DNA of 64,000 bases from Trichobilharzia regenti (GCA_944472135.2 OX235270.1:77385168-77449167); one strand, 5' to 3'. Counted from the first letter of the stretch, positions 43,301 through 54,859 are shown. Notes: generated from the letters alone by a model not told the origin. Made by a program: numbers and translations.

Positions 43301-46257
43301 TTCTGTGGTGAGATTAAACAGAAACAGGGACAATGGGCATCTCTGACGGACACCAGTGGATGTTATCACTTCAGACGCAAACTCTCCATGAAGTCTTACC
43401 CACCTAAAGGAGCTTAAGTTCAGTGCATTTACGGTCAGAAATTGACACAACACTTTTCGGTCGGTGAAATCGAACGTCACGTTCAGGTCAAGAAATATGA
43501 CAAGTGCTGGACATGAGTAGGTATGCCTGTTCTAGAATCTGTCCAAGACTGAAGATATGATTAATACACCCTCTTCTAAGCCTAAAGTCTGCACGGTTGT
43601 CTGTGTTTGCTTCTCCCGAGCACCACTTATCGTAAACATGGTTACTGAACCTAGAAATTTGGATACTGTAAGCTAATTCATTTCTGCATCACACTTGGTG
43701 GTGACTACACACTATCCACCTGAGTTCTGGAAGAGCGGAAGTCTACTGTGGGGACATGTGATGAAATTTGAGTCTTTGCTACGCCTTTTCATTTTGTTGA
43801 TATTAGACGTCTTGTAAATGGGGATTACTAATAGTCTGGTCAAGTACACTGTTGAGCATCATGATGACGCTAACACCATCAACGGCCTTCAAACAATGAT
43901 TGTGGTTTCTGTAAGATGAGAACATTTTTCTATTCAAAAGGTTCAGTGCTGTTAGACATAATGATAGCTTCCTCTATAAGGTGTACTTTTGAGTCGTAAC
44001 AATGTTGGCACAGACAGTTTGCAAAAGGTTGGCAGTAACACTTTTATATTGAGAGGGTCAGGTTTCTGCATTCCTTAGAAAACCACTGATTGTACCTGCA
44101 ACGAAAAAAACTCAAATATTTTTTATCTGAACACAGAAAACGAATCAATGAAACCAAATTAACACGATAAGTATGATTTAATGAGTTCTTCGGTTTGTTT
44201 TGACACACTTTATTAAGTTAAAGATTATATTCCAACAATGGTAAAAGACGAAATCTACTACTAAACAATAAGTTATGTCAAAAATCCAAGGAATACCTCA
44301 ACAATGCCATCAGACAACTATATGGTGTAAAGATTTCTCAAGTAAAAATGTTTAATTTTTTTCTATTTTTTATTATAGCTTGATTCCACACTGTATTTTT
44401 GGTACAAGTGTGGAATTTTCAGCATGTGATATCGGTAGCCCAAATTTCGCAGGCAGGCTATACATATCAAGTGTGAGTCGGCGTGGGCTCGAACCCCGGA
44501 CCATGTGCGTGATCGGCGAGCGTCCTAACCGCTGTGCCACCGACGCACAGCAAAATATTTAACCAAATACAACAATCAAACACCTGAAAATCAACAAGAT
44601 TATTTCCCACAAAATAAGATCGAAATTCTCTCCGCAAGTGTCAAATTGAACAAAACGCGTTTCCAGAAGACTGAGATAAGGCGAGCAGTCACTTCACGAT
44701 AAAACCTTGAGTTTACTCAAGCAAAATATCGATGGTAGTGAAAGCACATCATTACGAACACTTCAGTGTCACACAATAGTAAAGTGAAGCATTAAAAATA
44801 GGAAGCAATGTGAAAATAACAGGCATGCAAGTGCCAGAATGTTGATCTGAATGTTAAGGTCAAAGACAATTAATAAAAATTAATCGAAACATTCACAAAA
44901 AATTAATGCTGCAGATAGTTCAAGAGGGGGTTTTCATATCCATAAGTCTGCTACAAGAACAGTGTGGAAACAAAATGTTTTGATTGCTACCACCGACTTC
45001 CATAACGTCATAAAGCGACTTACAGTTAAAGATATGATTGATTACAAAGGTAATTCTACTCTTCACAACTATACAGATAATTATAGATGGCAAATGGTGA
45101 CGTAAATGGTGAAATAAGATCTAAATTTAGCTATTATCCACAAATCGAACATAGAGATAAATAAAACTGTTTACCTGTAGAGAAATTTCTTCCTTCTTTC
45201 TTTCCTCATTCAGCGCTTCAAGACGTTTTCTCCGAACCAGTCGAATGAGAGAAGTTATATCATCTCCAAAGTCACGGTGTTGTTCTAAAGCTAAATTATG
45301 GGCATGTACCAGTTTTCCTAGTGCTTCTTCATACTGATTTAGTCCAAAATGTGCTTGTCCAGCAAAAAAATAGGCTTTTAAGTTATTGTGATCAATCTCA
45401 ATCGCTTCTCTGAATCAAATTGAGAAATGAGTGGTAAACTGATAAAAATCATTCAAACAATGAATCAAGTACAAAAAAATAGTGGCATTCACTAACTTGG
45501 AAGGCAGATGTAATTTGTCTGCTGGCTATATGAATGACAAATGACGCCTTATATTTTGTTAACAACAAGCAAACGTCATTTTGGGAACACTTGCAGATTG
45601 TGATTACCCAGGACTTGCAAAAAGGAGAATGCTACATTACCGAATCTCTAAAGGCACAGAATGCATCCAGGTGAAATGAGGACCTCTTAAAAACCTTAAA
45701 AATATTTTCATACACCTGAGCGCTTATAACTGAAGTGTAGTCCTCTGTGCATTACGACACTGGAGAATTATCACACTAATTCTAACAAAGCAACATGACC
45801 ATGTGACAGGAAATTCATGATGATTTTTCAGCTACTTAAATCTTCCGAGTAATATGACCTGCGTACTTCGCATCTGTAAGACCAAATGTCCCCCTGACAA
45901 GACATACACTAATTTATCTTTGTTAACTGTATGAAATATAGATCCTAGACAGTCCCCAGACACAGTGACAAAAACCTAAATAAACATTTGAAGAGTGCAT
46001 TCCAGATTTTCGAAAGATAAATTACAAAGGTAAAAAACAAACCTGCAGTCTGACAAAGCCTTCAAATATTCTTGCATATGAATATAACACAAGGCTCGAT
46101 TTGAGTAGTACGAAGATATATTTGGCTGCTTAGCAATAGCTTGTGTATAACAATGAATTGCCTGGTTGTATTGGCACGAAATAAACAACTGATTGCCCAT
46201 ATCCTTTAGAGATTGATGAGACATAGTAGAAGTATCAGAATTTCTTACGTTTGCCAT
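40058..46257 (-). CDS. STUB1: STUB1/CHIP: TPR co-chaperone and U-box E3 ligase (4 exons)
   Basis: CHIP binds Hsp70/Hsp90 through TPRs and ubiquitinates misfolded clients in the cytoplasm through its U-box. Exons 46043-46257, 45175-45409, 40783-41025 and 40058-40318 join in frame to 317 residues (human 303). TPR region about 15-130: '[20 protein letters not shown]', '[16 protein letters not shown]', '[20 protein letters not shown]'. A charged coiled-coil region follows ('[16 protein letters not shown]'). U-box residues 245-310: '[20 protein letters not shown]', '[12 protein letters not shown]', '[14 protein letters not shown]', close to the human sequence. All junctions have consensus GT/AG. 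The 4.1-kb intron 2 carries RTE insertions. The start at 46257 gives a 13-residue leader. Confidence 0.93.
40319..40782 (-). other. STUB1: CHIP intron 3
   Basis: 464-bp GT-AG intron; a short AAT repeat near 40370 is the only notable feature. Confidence 0.8.
40783..41025 (-). CDS. STUB1: CHIP exon 3, helical linker
   Basis: 243 nt, phase 0 on both sides. It begins '[14 protein letters not shown]', continues through an Asn/Ser-rich insert longer than in vertebrates, and ends '[10 protein letters not shown]', matching the 'MDELFSQ' stretch before the U-box in human CHIP. Confidence 0.88.
41026..41321 (-). other. STUB1: CHIP intron 2 sequence
   Basis: AT-rich intron next to the exon 3 acceptor (CTGTAATCAG); nothing else recognised. 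Confidence 0.5.
41322..41443. repeat. Imperfect foldback repeat, relative of 33621-33713
   Basis: Outer arms (41322-41359 and 41401-41443) share sequence with the 33621 foldback arms (ATAATTATATTTC, ACACACAAT). The longer loop has its own small inverted repeat (GTTTTTGTT / AACAAAAAC). The left flanking sequence is similar at the two sites as well. Confidence 0.7.
41480..41703 (-). mobile_element. Old RTE relic, downstream half
   Basis: Degenerate RT sequence parallel to the stretch around the YADD box of the young copy (for example AAGGTGTTTGGAAGACTCTG). It continues at 43285-43695 on the far side of the younger insertion. Part of CHIP intron 2. Confidence 0.65.
41704..43284 (-). mobile_element. 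Young 5'-truncated RTE-like insertion in CHIP intron 2
   Basis: 1581 bp flanked by identical TCGATTCCATT (41693-41703 and 43285-43295). It carries RT from '[20 protein letters not shown]' through '[13 protein letters not shown]' and '[15 protein letters not shown]', a stop near 42420, then '[14 protein letters not shown]' to '[10 protein letters not shown]', and a 3' UTR to about 41704. Almost identical to 48640-50100 except for a three-base indel near 42492. Sense with CHIP. Confidence 0.88.
43285..43695 (-). mobile_element. Old RTE relic, upstream half
   Basis: Continues the relic of 41480-41703: '[20 protein letters not shown]' and upstream RT remnants ('[11 protein letters not shown]'). 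Its more numerous changes against the young copy show that it is older. Confidence 0.7.
43696..44476 (-). other. STUB1: CHIP intron 2, decayed sequence
   Basis: A stretch near 43790-43910 weakly resembles RTE reverse-transcriptase finger sequence; the rest is unrecognised AT-rich intron. Confidence 0.35.
44477..44544 (-). repeat. tRNA-like element
   Basis: On the minus strand the 68-base segment starts GTCGGTG and ends CGCCGAC, a seven-pair acceptor-like stem with one G-U. It contains an A-box-like GGCACAGCGGTTAGG and a perfect B-box (GGGGTTCGAGCCC). No terminal CCA and no clear anticodon arm were assigned. More likely a tRNA-derived SINE head or tRNA pseudogene than a functional gene. Confidence 0.5.
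44545..45174 (-). other. STUB1: CHIP intron 2, 5' part
   Basis: AT-rich intron next to the exon 2 donor (CTACAG|GTAAAC). Nothing recognised. Confidence 0.6.
45175..45409 (-). CDS. STUB1: CHIP exon 2, TPR3 and coiled coil
   Basis: 235 nt. It encodes '[18 protein letters not shown]', '[15 protein letters not shown]' and a basic/acidic helix ('[16 protein letters not shown]'). The 'FGDDI' motif is invariant in CHIP. Confidence 0.92.
45410..46042 (-). other. STUB1: CHIP intron 1
   Basis: 633-bp GT-AG intron; nothing else recognised. Confidence 0.8.
46043..46257 (-). CDS. STUB1: CHIP exon 1, TPR1-2
   Basis: 215 nt from ATG to CTGCAG|GTTTGT. It encodes the short N-terminal tail and TPR motifs '[18 protein letters not shown]' and '[20 protein letters not shown]'. 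The two-base remainder completes the arginine of 'DCR' with exon 2. Confidence 0.92.
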
Positions 46258-46803
46258 CGTGAAGTCCTCTTATGGGCACGGTTTGAATCAGTAATCAATC
46301 ACCAATACCAAATTACTTAGGACTCTGTTGCTTAAGAAAAAGCATACATTTGAACAAGAATGAAGAATATAGCAATTAACGAAGCACAACTAAAATACAT
46401 GAAAATTCGCTTCTGCAAAGCAACATGGTGTCCTACTAATAGATGTATCAGCTGAGACATGAACTACAGGCATTAAGCAAATACCTGTTTCAATTATTAA
46501 TCCACTGAAGTTCAACGAAACTAAGGAATGTCAAACCAAACCCATTCATGGCCTAATCCAATACCCATCTAACATTGCGCACTGCAGAACTTAGGGGCAG
46601 ACCTTGGGCGCACTGAAGATAACTGTTGTACCTTCTGCAATGCACTCAAAGAAAATGCTAGCTGAGACACTAATTTAACTTCTGTGGAGATGAGAAAACT
46701 GGCATGCAGCATAATCAAGTGGTCAGAAGCACTCAAACTGTGGTATGGAAGCGGTGCGGTATTTGCTATTTATCCCGTTACGTTAACCTCCATATTAAGT
46801 AAT
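46258..46803. other. CHIP upstream region
   Basis: No TATA box or other promoter element could be assigned with confidence. A stretch near 46575-46635 (GCGCACTGCAGAACTTAGGG) resembles part of the hairpin element at 46804-46964. Confidence 0.4.
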
Positions 46804-46964
46804 CCAGCTAGCATTTTTTGGGCACACTGCAGAATCAGAGGCAGACTTAGGGCGCATTGCAGACTTTTTAGGGCAGGCTTAGGGATACTGTCCCACGTAT
46901 ATTTATGCGCCCTAAGTTTTTTGTCCCAAAGTCTGCAGTGTGCCCGAAAAAAAAATCTAGCTGG
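46804..46964. mobile_element. MITE-like hairpin element
   Basis: About 161 bp bounded by CCAGCTAG and CTAGCTGG. Inverted arms extend inward (GGGCACACTGCAGA / TCTGCAGTGTGCCC, separated from the tips by A/T runs). The interior repeats the motif GACTTAGGGCGCA. No coding capacity, and no clear target duplication at the ends. Confidence 0.65.
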
Positions 46965-48456
46965 GAAGGCGACAGATCAGCTGATATAAAAAGAGAAACT
47001 GGGCACTGAGAGAGTCTAATCCCATCATAGAATAATTATATATGATAAAACACAGTGTTGCAGTATTGCTTACTGATGATGTTGAAGCACCAGTATCTAC
47101 AATTCTGAGCATGCTAGAATCGCGCCCAGGTGGGCAACTATCTCTTATCTTTACTGACAGTTATGAACACAGCATATAAGCCACTATCAAAGAGGAAAGC
47201 GTAAAATTTTTGTGTCAGCAAGCAACAAGGCCAATAACACACAAAAGTACACACACACCGATCAGCTGTAATCCGGCGTGAAACTAGGAGGGGAATGACT
47301 ACAGTCAGTCTCCAGTTGCTTCTGGCTGGCACAACTCCTATTGGCCCAGTCCTTGTTACACGTGTTAGACACGATCTAAACAAACTGGCACCAGTAGGGC
47401 TTGATTATACATCATATTGGTTAAAAATTCCAGTTGGAAAACATTTTATTTTAAATAATTCTCATTAAAATATGTATAACATGTCTGGATTGCTGAAAGC
47501 TGTAACTCACCTAGATGTCAGATTCGTGCATGTTTCACGTGATCTGACAGCCAGATGCGTCGTTTCACAGCATGTTTGCACATGCAGTAATTATCGTATG
47601 TCTAAATGTGTTTCTTAAACGGACTCAATATATAACTGCACTGAGTTATGTACTGTTATATGCATTATGTGGATATAGTGTATGAAGAATTCTCTCAGTG
47701 TACTGGCATTTTCTGCTTAGCTGTTGGATAGGCTAGTGGATGTAGATAATTCTTCTGGTTGTTGCAAGTGAACTAAAACGGAAGGGGTAATTTCTCTTTC
47801 AAAGTCCAATAATGTGTTACTTGTTGCACTAATTCAGTAAGTGGCATTAATAGGTAAATTAATTGTTCCCGGGAAATATGACCGTAAGTGCGCCCGGAAC
47901 AATCCTAGACATACACTTTTAACTGCAAATTTACTTTCACATAATCCATTATTTATAAGTTCACCTAGTTAATAACACAAAGACTACTATTTTACCAGCT
48001 TTTAGGTGCCTCCAGAATGTGAGTGAGTTAAATGGGCAGTCAACGTATGACGGGAAACAAGTGTGCAAATGGTGAATGCTGTGCAATACACGTAGTATGT
48101 GCCACGACGACTTCTCGATGTGTAAAGCTGTTGACCAAAAATACGTCGTTGTTAAATGGTCCTCATTGTATACATTTCAAAATCTTGATATCCTCCAGCC
48201 AACTTTCACGATAAAACCTTTTAAGCAGGCGTTCTTTCATTGACCCTTTAAAATAATATCATGTTTACCTTCGTTCCTCTACAACGTCCTGTCACTTCAC
48301 TGGTTCACCATTTACGCAGACTTGAGCGCCGAGTGAGAAGTGAACATTTATCCTGATTAATAAATAAAACTGGAAGTGTATCAACAACTATTCACGCTTG
48401 GTCAATTCCCGCTTGTCTACGTCTTCTTATAGAGGGAACAGCTAATGTTTTATGAC
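46965..48456. other. Intergenic region, no gene seen
   Basis: AT-rich sequence with scattered short frames (for example 47138-47383 and 48032-48214) that lack motifs. Nothing can be supported. Confidence 0.45.
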
Positions 48457-48535
48457 TGTCAATGTAGTTTAAGATTGAACGAGCAATTCATGGTTGTTTG
48501 CTCAGACCCAACTTCTAAATATTTTCGCCCCCTGT
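48457..48535 (+). mobile_element. Relic of the BEL/Pao-like LTR 5' end
   Basis: Starts TGTCAATG and follows the LTR start of the element at 53418 (AAGATTGAACGA, then GGTTGTTTGCTCA) before homology fades. A truncated solo-LTR remnant. Confidence 0.55.
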
Positions 48536-48614
48536 AGCTCCTTGGGTCTCAACAATCACTCCAAACGGAAAACGAGAACAATGATTTCTAGATAACTGTT
48601 ATGCGAAAAACATA

Positions 48615-51285
48615 AAGCAAGAGAAGAAAGTAGACGAAATGCATAATAGAGGCAGTAAACAGAGGTGTGCCACAAAGGAATAGTAGTAACGAAGAACAAA
48701 ACAGTTTTATTGGAAATCATAAGTCACAAGGAGTGGGTGCATCTGCGTCATTGAGAACGATTTTGAGCCATTTTACCAATAGTTTCCAACCATTGGTTTT
48801 TACCGTCCCGAGGACCCCAACCAGGAAGTCTACACCTTCCTATGTGGCTTAGACTAACTGTTGTAGATTTCATTGACTGGTGCCATGTTTTTGTTTGACC
48901 GCCGCTAGCTTTTTTCCAGCCTGACCCTATATCCGCTAACATTGCTAGTCGAGGAAGGCGATGACTTGGCGTACGTAACACACTTCCTAACCATCTCAGT
49001 CGATGTAACTTCACAAGCTCGTCGATTGATTTCCCCTGCTTACCTAGAACTCGATACCTAACCTCAATATTGCCAACTCTATTATACCACTTCACACGGG
49101 AGATAGAAAGCAGGCACCTTTGATCAAAGACAGATAATCTTTTCGCGTCTTCCACTCTCAGTGGCCAGGTCTCACAACCATACAGGAGGACGGAGCGGAC
49201 TGATGAGCAGTACACCCGCCCTTTGGTCGATAGTCGAATATCTCGTCTACGCTAGAGATGGCGTAAACTGGCAAATGTGAAACTAGCCCTCTGTATTCGT
49301 GCTGAGATTTCGTCAGAGACAAACCCGTTGGCACGGCTGATGGTACTTCTCAAATAAGTGAAGCGGTCAATGTACTCTACCACTTCACTTCCTATTTCTA
49401 ATCTAGGAGTCGGTGTAGTCCAGTCCTGCAACAACATCTTGCATTTGACGGGAGCGAATCGCATGCCAAGCATTCGTAGATTGCGGCTCAAGGTGTTTAG
49501 AAGACTCTGCATTTTGTCAGCGTCCTCGCCTAGAAGGACTATATCGTCTGCATATTCTAAGTCAACGAGATTATTCCTTGGTAGCAAGTCAATCCCTGAG
49601 TAGCTGAAGTCACTTAGGGTTAAGTCCATTAGTACAACTATGACGAAGTTGAATAGAAATGGGGATAATGGGCATCCCTGACGGACACCACTAGTCGTCA
49701 CCAGTTCATATGACAACTCGCCGTAAGCCATCACTTGGCTGAATGAGTACGAGTAGAGTGCCCTAATCAGTGTAATGTACTTTCTCAGCATTCCCTTTAC
49801 AGCCAAGCATCGCCAGAGAACCTCTCGGTCGACAGAATCGAATTCCGCCTTTGGGTTAAGGAATATAGTGATTGTTGGACGCCGGTAAGAATGTCTATGT
49901 TCTAGAATCTGTCGAAGGGTGAAGATATGATCAATACACCCTCTTCCTGGTCTAAAGCCTGCCTGGTTCTCTCGTGTTTGTGCCTCCCGAGCACCACTCA
50001 GTCTACGCATGATGATTGAGCCAAGGACTTTAGACACTATATTAGTCAAGCTAATCCCTCTGTGATTATCACAGGACGACTTGTCTCCCTTCTTGTATAT
50101 GGGGATAATCAGTGACTTACACCAACCCGATGGGACTTCTTCTGATTCCGAGACGCTGCCTAGTACCTCAGTTAATGCAGACAGTAAACTGCCTCCACCG
50201 CACTTAAATACCTCTGCAGTCATTCCACCAGGTCCCGCTGCTTCGCCTAGTTTCAGATTGGTGACAGCTTTAGTAACCTCAATTAAGCAAGAGGGAGTGA
50301 GTCTGTATCCCATTCTGGGAGGTGTTGGATGCTCGGCAGTTAGAGCGTGGCTATGAGCCAACTCAAACTGCTCCTCTTTGTGCTCTTTCCAGCGTTGCAG
50401 TCTTCTATCCTTGGCGCTAATTATGGTGCCATTTTTCTCCGAGATTGTTTCATGAACAGCCTTCTCCCTCCCGTTTCCCTGATGTGTCTAAAGAGTGTCC
50501 TAGTGTTCCCTATCGCCGATGCTTTTTCCAACTCCCTCGCCTTTGTCACCCACCACTGTTCACGGTCCTTGCGGAGACTTTTCGTAATTTTCCTTTTGTG
50601 CAGCTTTCGCGCCTCACTGAATTCGGAGATTGCCGGTACAATTCTTCTAGCATATATAAGTTCAGACGTGGCGGTAGAGATTCAATGGTTTTTACTCACC
50701 TTTGGTTTTAACTTATTCACGGCTTTTACAGCTGTATTTATGGCTGACTGGATATTCTTCCTAGGTTTCTTAGGGTGAGCACAGCTGTCGAACTCAGATA
50801 TGTGTTTAGCTTGTTCTACCTCAAATAGGGATTTAGTTTCCTTATTCATCTGGGGACGTGATGGGTTTACCGCCAGCTGTTTCCTGCGTGCGTTCAGTCG
50901 TAAGCGCAAACGAGCGCGGCCCATTTCATGATCAGTATCTTTACATGTGTTCCAGAAGGAGCGAGAGTCTCCTAATGACCCACGCCAACGATAGCTTATT
51001 GAGATGTTGTCTATTTGTGTACAGCGTCAGTTTGATAATGGGATTCGCCAAGTCAAACAGTGTCTCTCCTTGTGTTTGAAGTTAGTGCTTACAAGAAACA
51101 AATGATTATCTGAACAGAACTGTAGGAGACGGTCACCGTTGTCGGTTCGCTGGCAGGGAATTCCATAGGTGCCACCAATATTCTTCTCAGATTAAAAAAT
51201 TTCCCAACTTTAGCCTGGAAGTCACCAGCTAGAACGACTATATCTGAGCGTTTAACCTTTAGTGGAAAACTAGACAGCATTTGGT
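48615..51285 (-). mobile_element. 5'-truncated RTE-like retrotransposon
   Basis: From high to low coordinate: partial endonuclease (51280-51089 '[11 protein letters not shown]'; 50924-50682 after frameshifts), RT open frame 50361-49252 including fingers ('KLGEAAGPGGMTAEVFKC', '[15 protein letters not shown]'), '[13 protein letters not shown]', 'EYADDIVLL', then after a stop the C-terminus 49215-48748 ('[11 protein letters not shown]'). Starts within the endonuclease, so it is 5' truncated. The 3' half is almost identical to 41800-43284. Confidence 0.85.
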
Positions 51286-51387
51286 ATGCTTAGAGAATTT
51301 CTGCTGTCTAAACGTTATCTGGTTGGTACTTTTATTTTTGGGAAGCATAGTTATTCTATAGAAAACTTTATTATCCTATTCCATCAT

Positions 51388-51758
51388 TGTCAGCCACGTC
51401 ACGTAAACCGTCAATGCCCAGTTCTTGCTACGCTGGGACTCACGCTGTTCCTTGAAGTTTCTCAGAAACGCTTAGTAATAACGGGCGCAAAACCAAAACA
51501 CCGATTGGCCACTCAAGAATTCTTTATTGTAACACCAACATATAGCCAACTTTAAAATTAAGCTTTAAAACTAAGGTCTATGAACAAATATTACAATAAT
51601 AAATCACAATATTACTTCTGACAGTTTTGTCCTGACTTCTTTCTGAACAGCGCTCGATGAGACGATGACTGGTGTATTGATGTCTTCGCGAAAATTGTGG
51701 AAGTTGGTTTTGAGCAAACAACCAAGAATTGATCGTTCAATCTTCAACTCCATTGACA
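51388..51758 (-). repeat. 3' LTR of the outer (minus) element
   Basis: 371 bp, TGTCA...TGACA ends. The adjacent internal sequence shows a purine-rich tract and a short hairpin (GAAAAAG / CTTTTTC, 51769-51791) before the LTR. Confidence 0.85.
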
Positions 51759-52267
51759 CTCCCCGGCAGAAAAAGGATCCATCGCTTTTTCCATCGCGAC
51801 CAATACACGTTGACTTGGATGCCATTGCGAGAACCTGGGTCACACGGACAGAGCTGAAATGGAAAACAAACAGAAAAGCCAACACTCCACAAGCGTACCC
51901 ACAGCACAATCTCACGCATCAATGAAGACCTGCGCCTTCCAGTTAAAGGTATCCTCTTGACATCTTGCAACACAAACTCCATTTGCTAGAATGAATCTTG
52001 CAGAATGCAACGTGACCATAGCACCACCTCATGACACTCTTCGCACATCCTCTAATCTACTCATTACCAATCACCACTGCAGTCGCTTGTCACTCATTCT
52101 GCCTCAGTTCTAGTAACGGTGACGTATGCAAGACCTAGCCGTCTACACTCTCGCTCTCCGGCGTGTGGGACCGCAGCTAACAATTATCTCCGTGTGCATT
52201 TCATTCTCAGCAATAGCCTCCCTGGCGTACACGACCCATCTGCTGTCTTTAACATCAATCATTTCAT

Positions 52268-52800
52268 TATACAAAGTATGTGTCCGACCTATCTCAGAAT
52301 ACTGCCCGTTTATTCTTAGCGGACTTAGACAAAATGACAAACTTAAATTAGAGGGAGTGCAACGGCAGTTTACCTCAAGAACTCTTGGTTTAGAAAGTGG
52401 TCTGGAATACCATGAGCGATGCGAAAGACTAAGATTAGAACCACTCTGGAAAAGACGTCTTAAGCTAAACCTTATCTTTTACTACGAGCTAACTAATCTT
52501 CTCTTGCATTCCTCCGAGCCAATAACTAAACCTACCGCTGTCATCAGTTACAATCCTAGAAATCATCACAACCTAGCTGCTATAGAGCACTGTCAGACTT
52601 ACACGCGGTACAACATTTTCTTAAATGAGTTTTCAGTCATTTGGAATAGACTACCAGCTAATGTGCGCGATACAAACACACTTCCGGTGTTCATCTTCTC
52701 AGTCACCAGACTGCTCAAAGATGACAATGCACTTCTACGTTTGACTCTTACATCCTCTTTTTCACCCTACATAGATATTTTAAGTTCTTCAAACGTGTAA
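52268..52800 (+). CDS. CR1-like reverse transcriptase C-terminal fragment
   Basis: An open frame whose element-derived part begins 'SLYKVCVRPISEYCPFIL' and continues 'EGVQRQFTSRTLG', 'YHERCERLRLEPLWKRRLKL', 'FSVIWNRLPANV', to the stop at 52798-52800. This is the usual C-terminal segment of CR1/jockey-type reverse transcriptases. The frame extends upstream into LTR-element sequence, so the apparent start at 52126 is not real. Confidence 0.75.
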
Positions 52801-53417
52801 ATACAACAAACTACAATGATAAATTTTAATATTATTGGAACTAGATGATAAACATTTCTACACAGGACAGTAATATTAGTTCACACATAATATAAAAGTT
52901 AGCATAACGAGACTTGTTAGTTAATAAACGAAAATAACCATAGTTACTAGACAGAATATATATGCGTGTATTTATTAATCACTCCTTCGGGACTCCTCTT
53001 GCTTTCTTTTGCTTTGCTGTTGTTTGCCTTCTTTTCTCTCTCACCATTTAAGCTTCCATTTGACTTTTTGAATGAGAATGAATAATGTGGATATTTGACC
53101 ATTTACAATGACAAATGATCTGCAAACATTATTGGTCCCGTATCTTTCAGTTGCCTGGTTAATAACGAATTAACTTTCTCCACGACGCAACCTGGATTAC
53201 ATTTGTGGAATATACTCTTATACCAATGGAAAAGTATCAATTTGTAATACAACGTCACAATTGTAACTTATAACATAACTGATCGTGTCTGTAAAAATAG
53301 CTTTCTTATTACCCAATTTAGATATAAATCAAAAATGAGATTCGGATTTGTACACACACAAGTTATACTGTGGAATAACTTCAAGCTTTATTTTTTCCCG
53401 AGTAATTTTAATCCATC

Positions 53418-53784
53418 TGTCAATGAAGTTGAAGATTGAACGATCAATTCTTGGTTGTTTGCTTAAAATCAACTTCCCCAATTTTCGCGGAGGCATCAAT
53501 ACGACAGTCATCGTCTCATCGGTCGCTGTTCAGAAAGAAGATTGAAACATCGTCAGAAGTAATACAGAGATTTATTATTGTAATATTTTTTTTCAGACCT
53601 TAGTTTGCTTAGTTCGCTTATTCCTTTTATATGTTGGTGTAACAATAAACAAATATCAAACGGCAGATCGGTGTTTTGGTTTTTGCGTCCGTTATAACTA
53701 AGCGTTTCTGAAATCTTCGAAGAACAGCGTGGGCCCGAGCGTAGCGAGAGCTGGGCATTAACGGTTTATGAGACGTGATTGACA
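53418..53784 (+). repeat. 5' LTR of the inner element
   Basis: 367 bp; ends TGTCA/TGACA. Preceded by CCATC. Confidence 0.9.
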
Positions 53785-53834
53785 GTTTCTGACGATAGAA
53801 ACAGATCTGGCGGATTCAAACAGTTGGTGAAAGT

Positions 53835-54859
53835 TTGGATAGTCGCCGTTCATTTTTCCTGGTGCCGGTCAAGTCCTCTTTGAACAAGCAATATCTGGAA
53901 CTTTTTGGAATTGGGTCAAGTTCAACAATGCCTGGGTCAAAGAAGGGACAGAGTGTCTTGGATGCAAACAGGAAAGTAAGTCATGGTGACTTGTCTGTTA
54001 ATTGTAACGATGTGTCTGATGTTAAGCATGACATGGTTGATGTTACTGTTTCGCCGTTCAGGGATAATAGGAACATCAAACTCCCTAAATTTGAACCACG
54101 GTGTTTTGATGGAAACCCGGCTGATTATTTACAATTTGTAAAGGAGTTTGAGATCATGTTGAGTGGTTTTTATTAAATGATGAATTGAAGTTAATGTATT
54201 TGATGAGATATTGCACTGGAGATGCTGCAAGAGCTATACAGTGCTGTAAGTTTATGAAGCCAAAAGAGGGCTACTACGAGGCTATGAGCATATTACGTCA
54301 AAGGTTTGGAAGACCTTCGATGATTGCAGGGAAATTATTCGAGGCTGTTAAGGGTAATGGTGGTCAATTACAGGATGACTCCCAGGCACTCACTGAGTTT
54401 TTAGATAATTTGCTAATTTACAAGAATGGAATGATTTCGATGAATCGCATGAGTGACCTCAACTCGAGTTTTATACTAGAAGTAATAGCAAGACGTCTAC
54501 CTACTCGACTGCAAAGGAAGTGGGTGAAGATAAGCTCCCGTATGGAGGATGAGGGTATCGAGCCAAAGTTTGATGATATCCTGAAACTGGTAAATACTAG
54601 TGTCAATCAATCTATGAGCAAGTTTTCCAGTCTGTTAGATCTCACCCCTAGAATAGAGCAGTCTGAGGGTAAAACGCACTCATTGATGACGAATAGGCCT
54701 CAGAGAGGTGGATATCGAGAAGGCTCCATGATGTCTAGTAATGCATATAGACCTAGTGAGTGTAACAGGTTTCGTAGTACATCCTCAACAGATAAGTTAC
54801 AAGATGCAAGACAAACACGGTTTGTTTTACACGTGTGCAAGAGGTGCATACAGAAGTGA
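53835..54859 (+). pseudogene. BEL/Pao-type gag (DUF1759-like), frameshifted
   Basis: Two frames, 53835-54176 and 54185-54859, belong to one gag. The first carries 'LPKFEPRCFDGNPADYLQFV', and the second 'KLMYLMRYCTGDAARAIQCC' and 'YYEAMSILRQRFGRP', the hallmark order of DUF1759 in BEL/Pao capsids. A one-base loss in a T run near 54170 causes the stop; the minus-strand relative reads through ('SFLLSDELKLMYL'). A further shift near 54850 separates the following frame. No zinc knuckle was identified. Confidence 0.75.

Noticed and set aside
50347..50778. Plus-strand 143-codon frame with hydrophobic segments
   Set aside because: It is the antisense of the RTE endonuclease/RT linker; the hydrophobic look comes from reading Lys/Glu-rich coding sequence backwards.
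51604..51915. Open frames overlapping the LTR and adjacent region on both strands (51604-51982)
   Set aside because: They lie within LTR and 3' noncoding sequence of the outer element, where the inner copy has stops. No motif.
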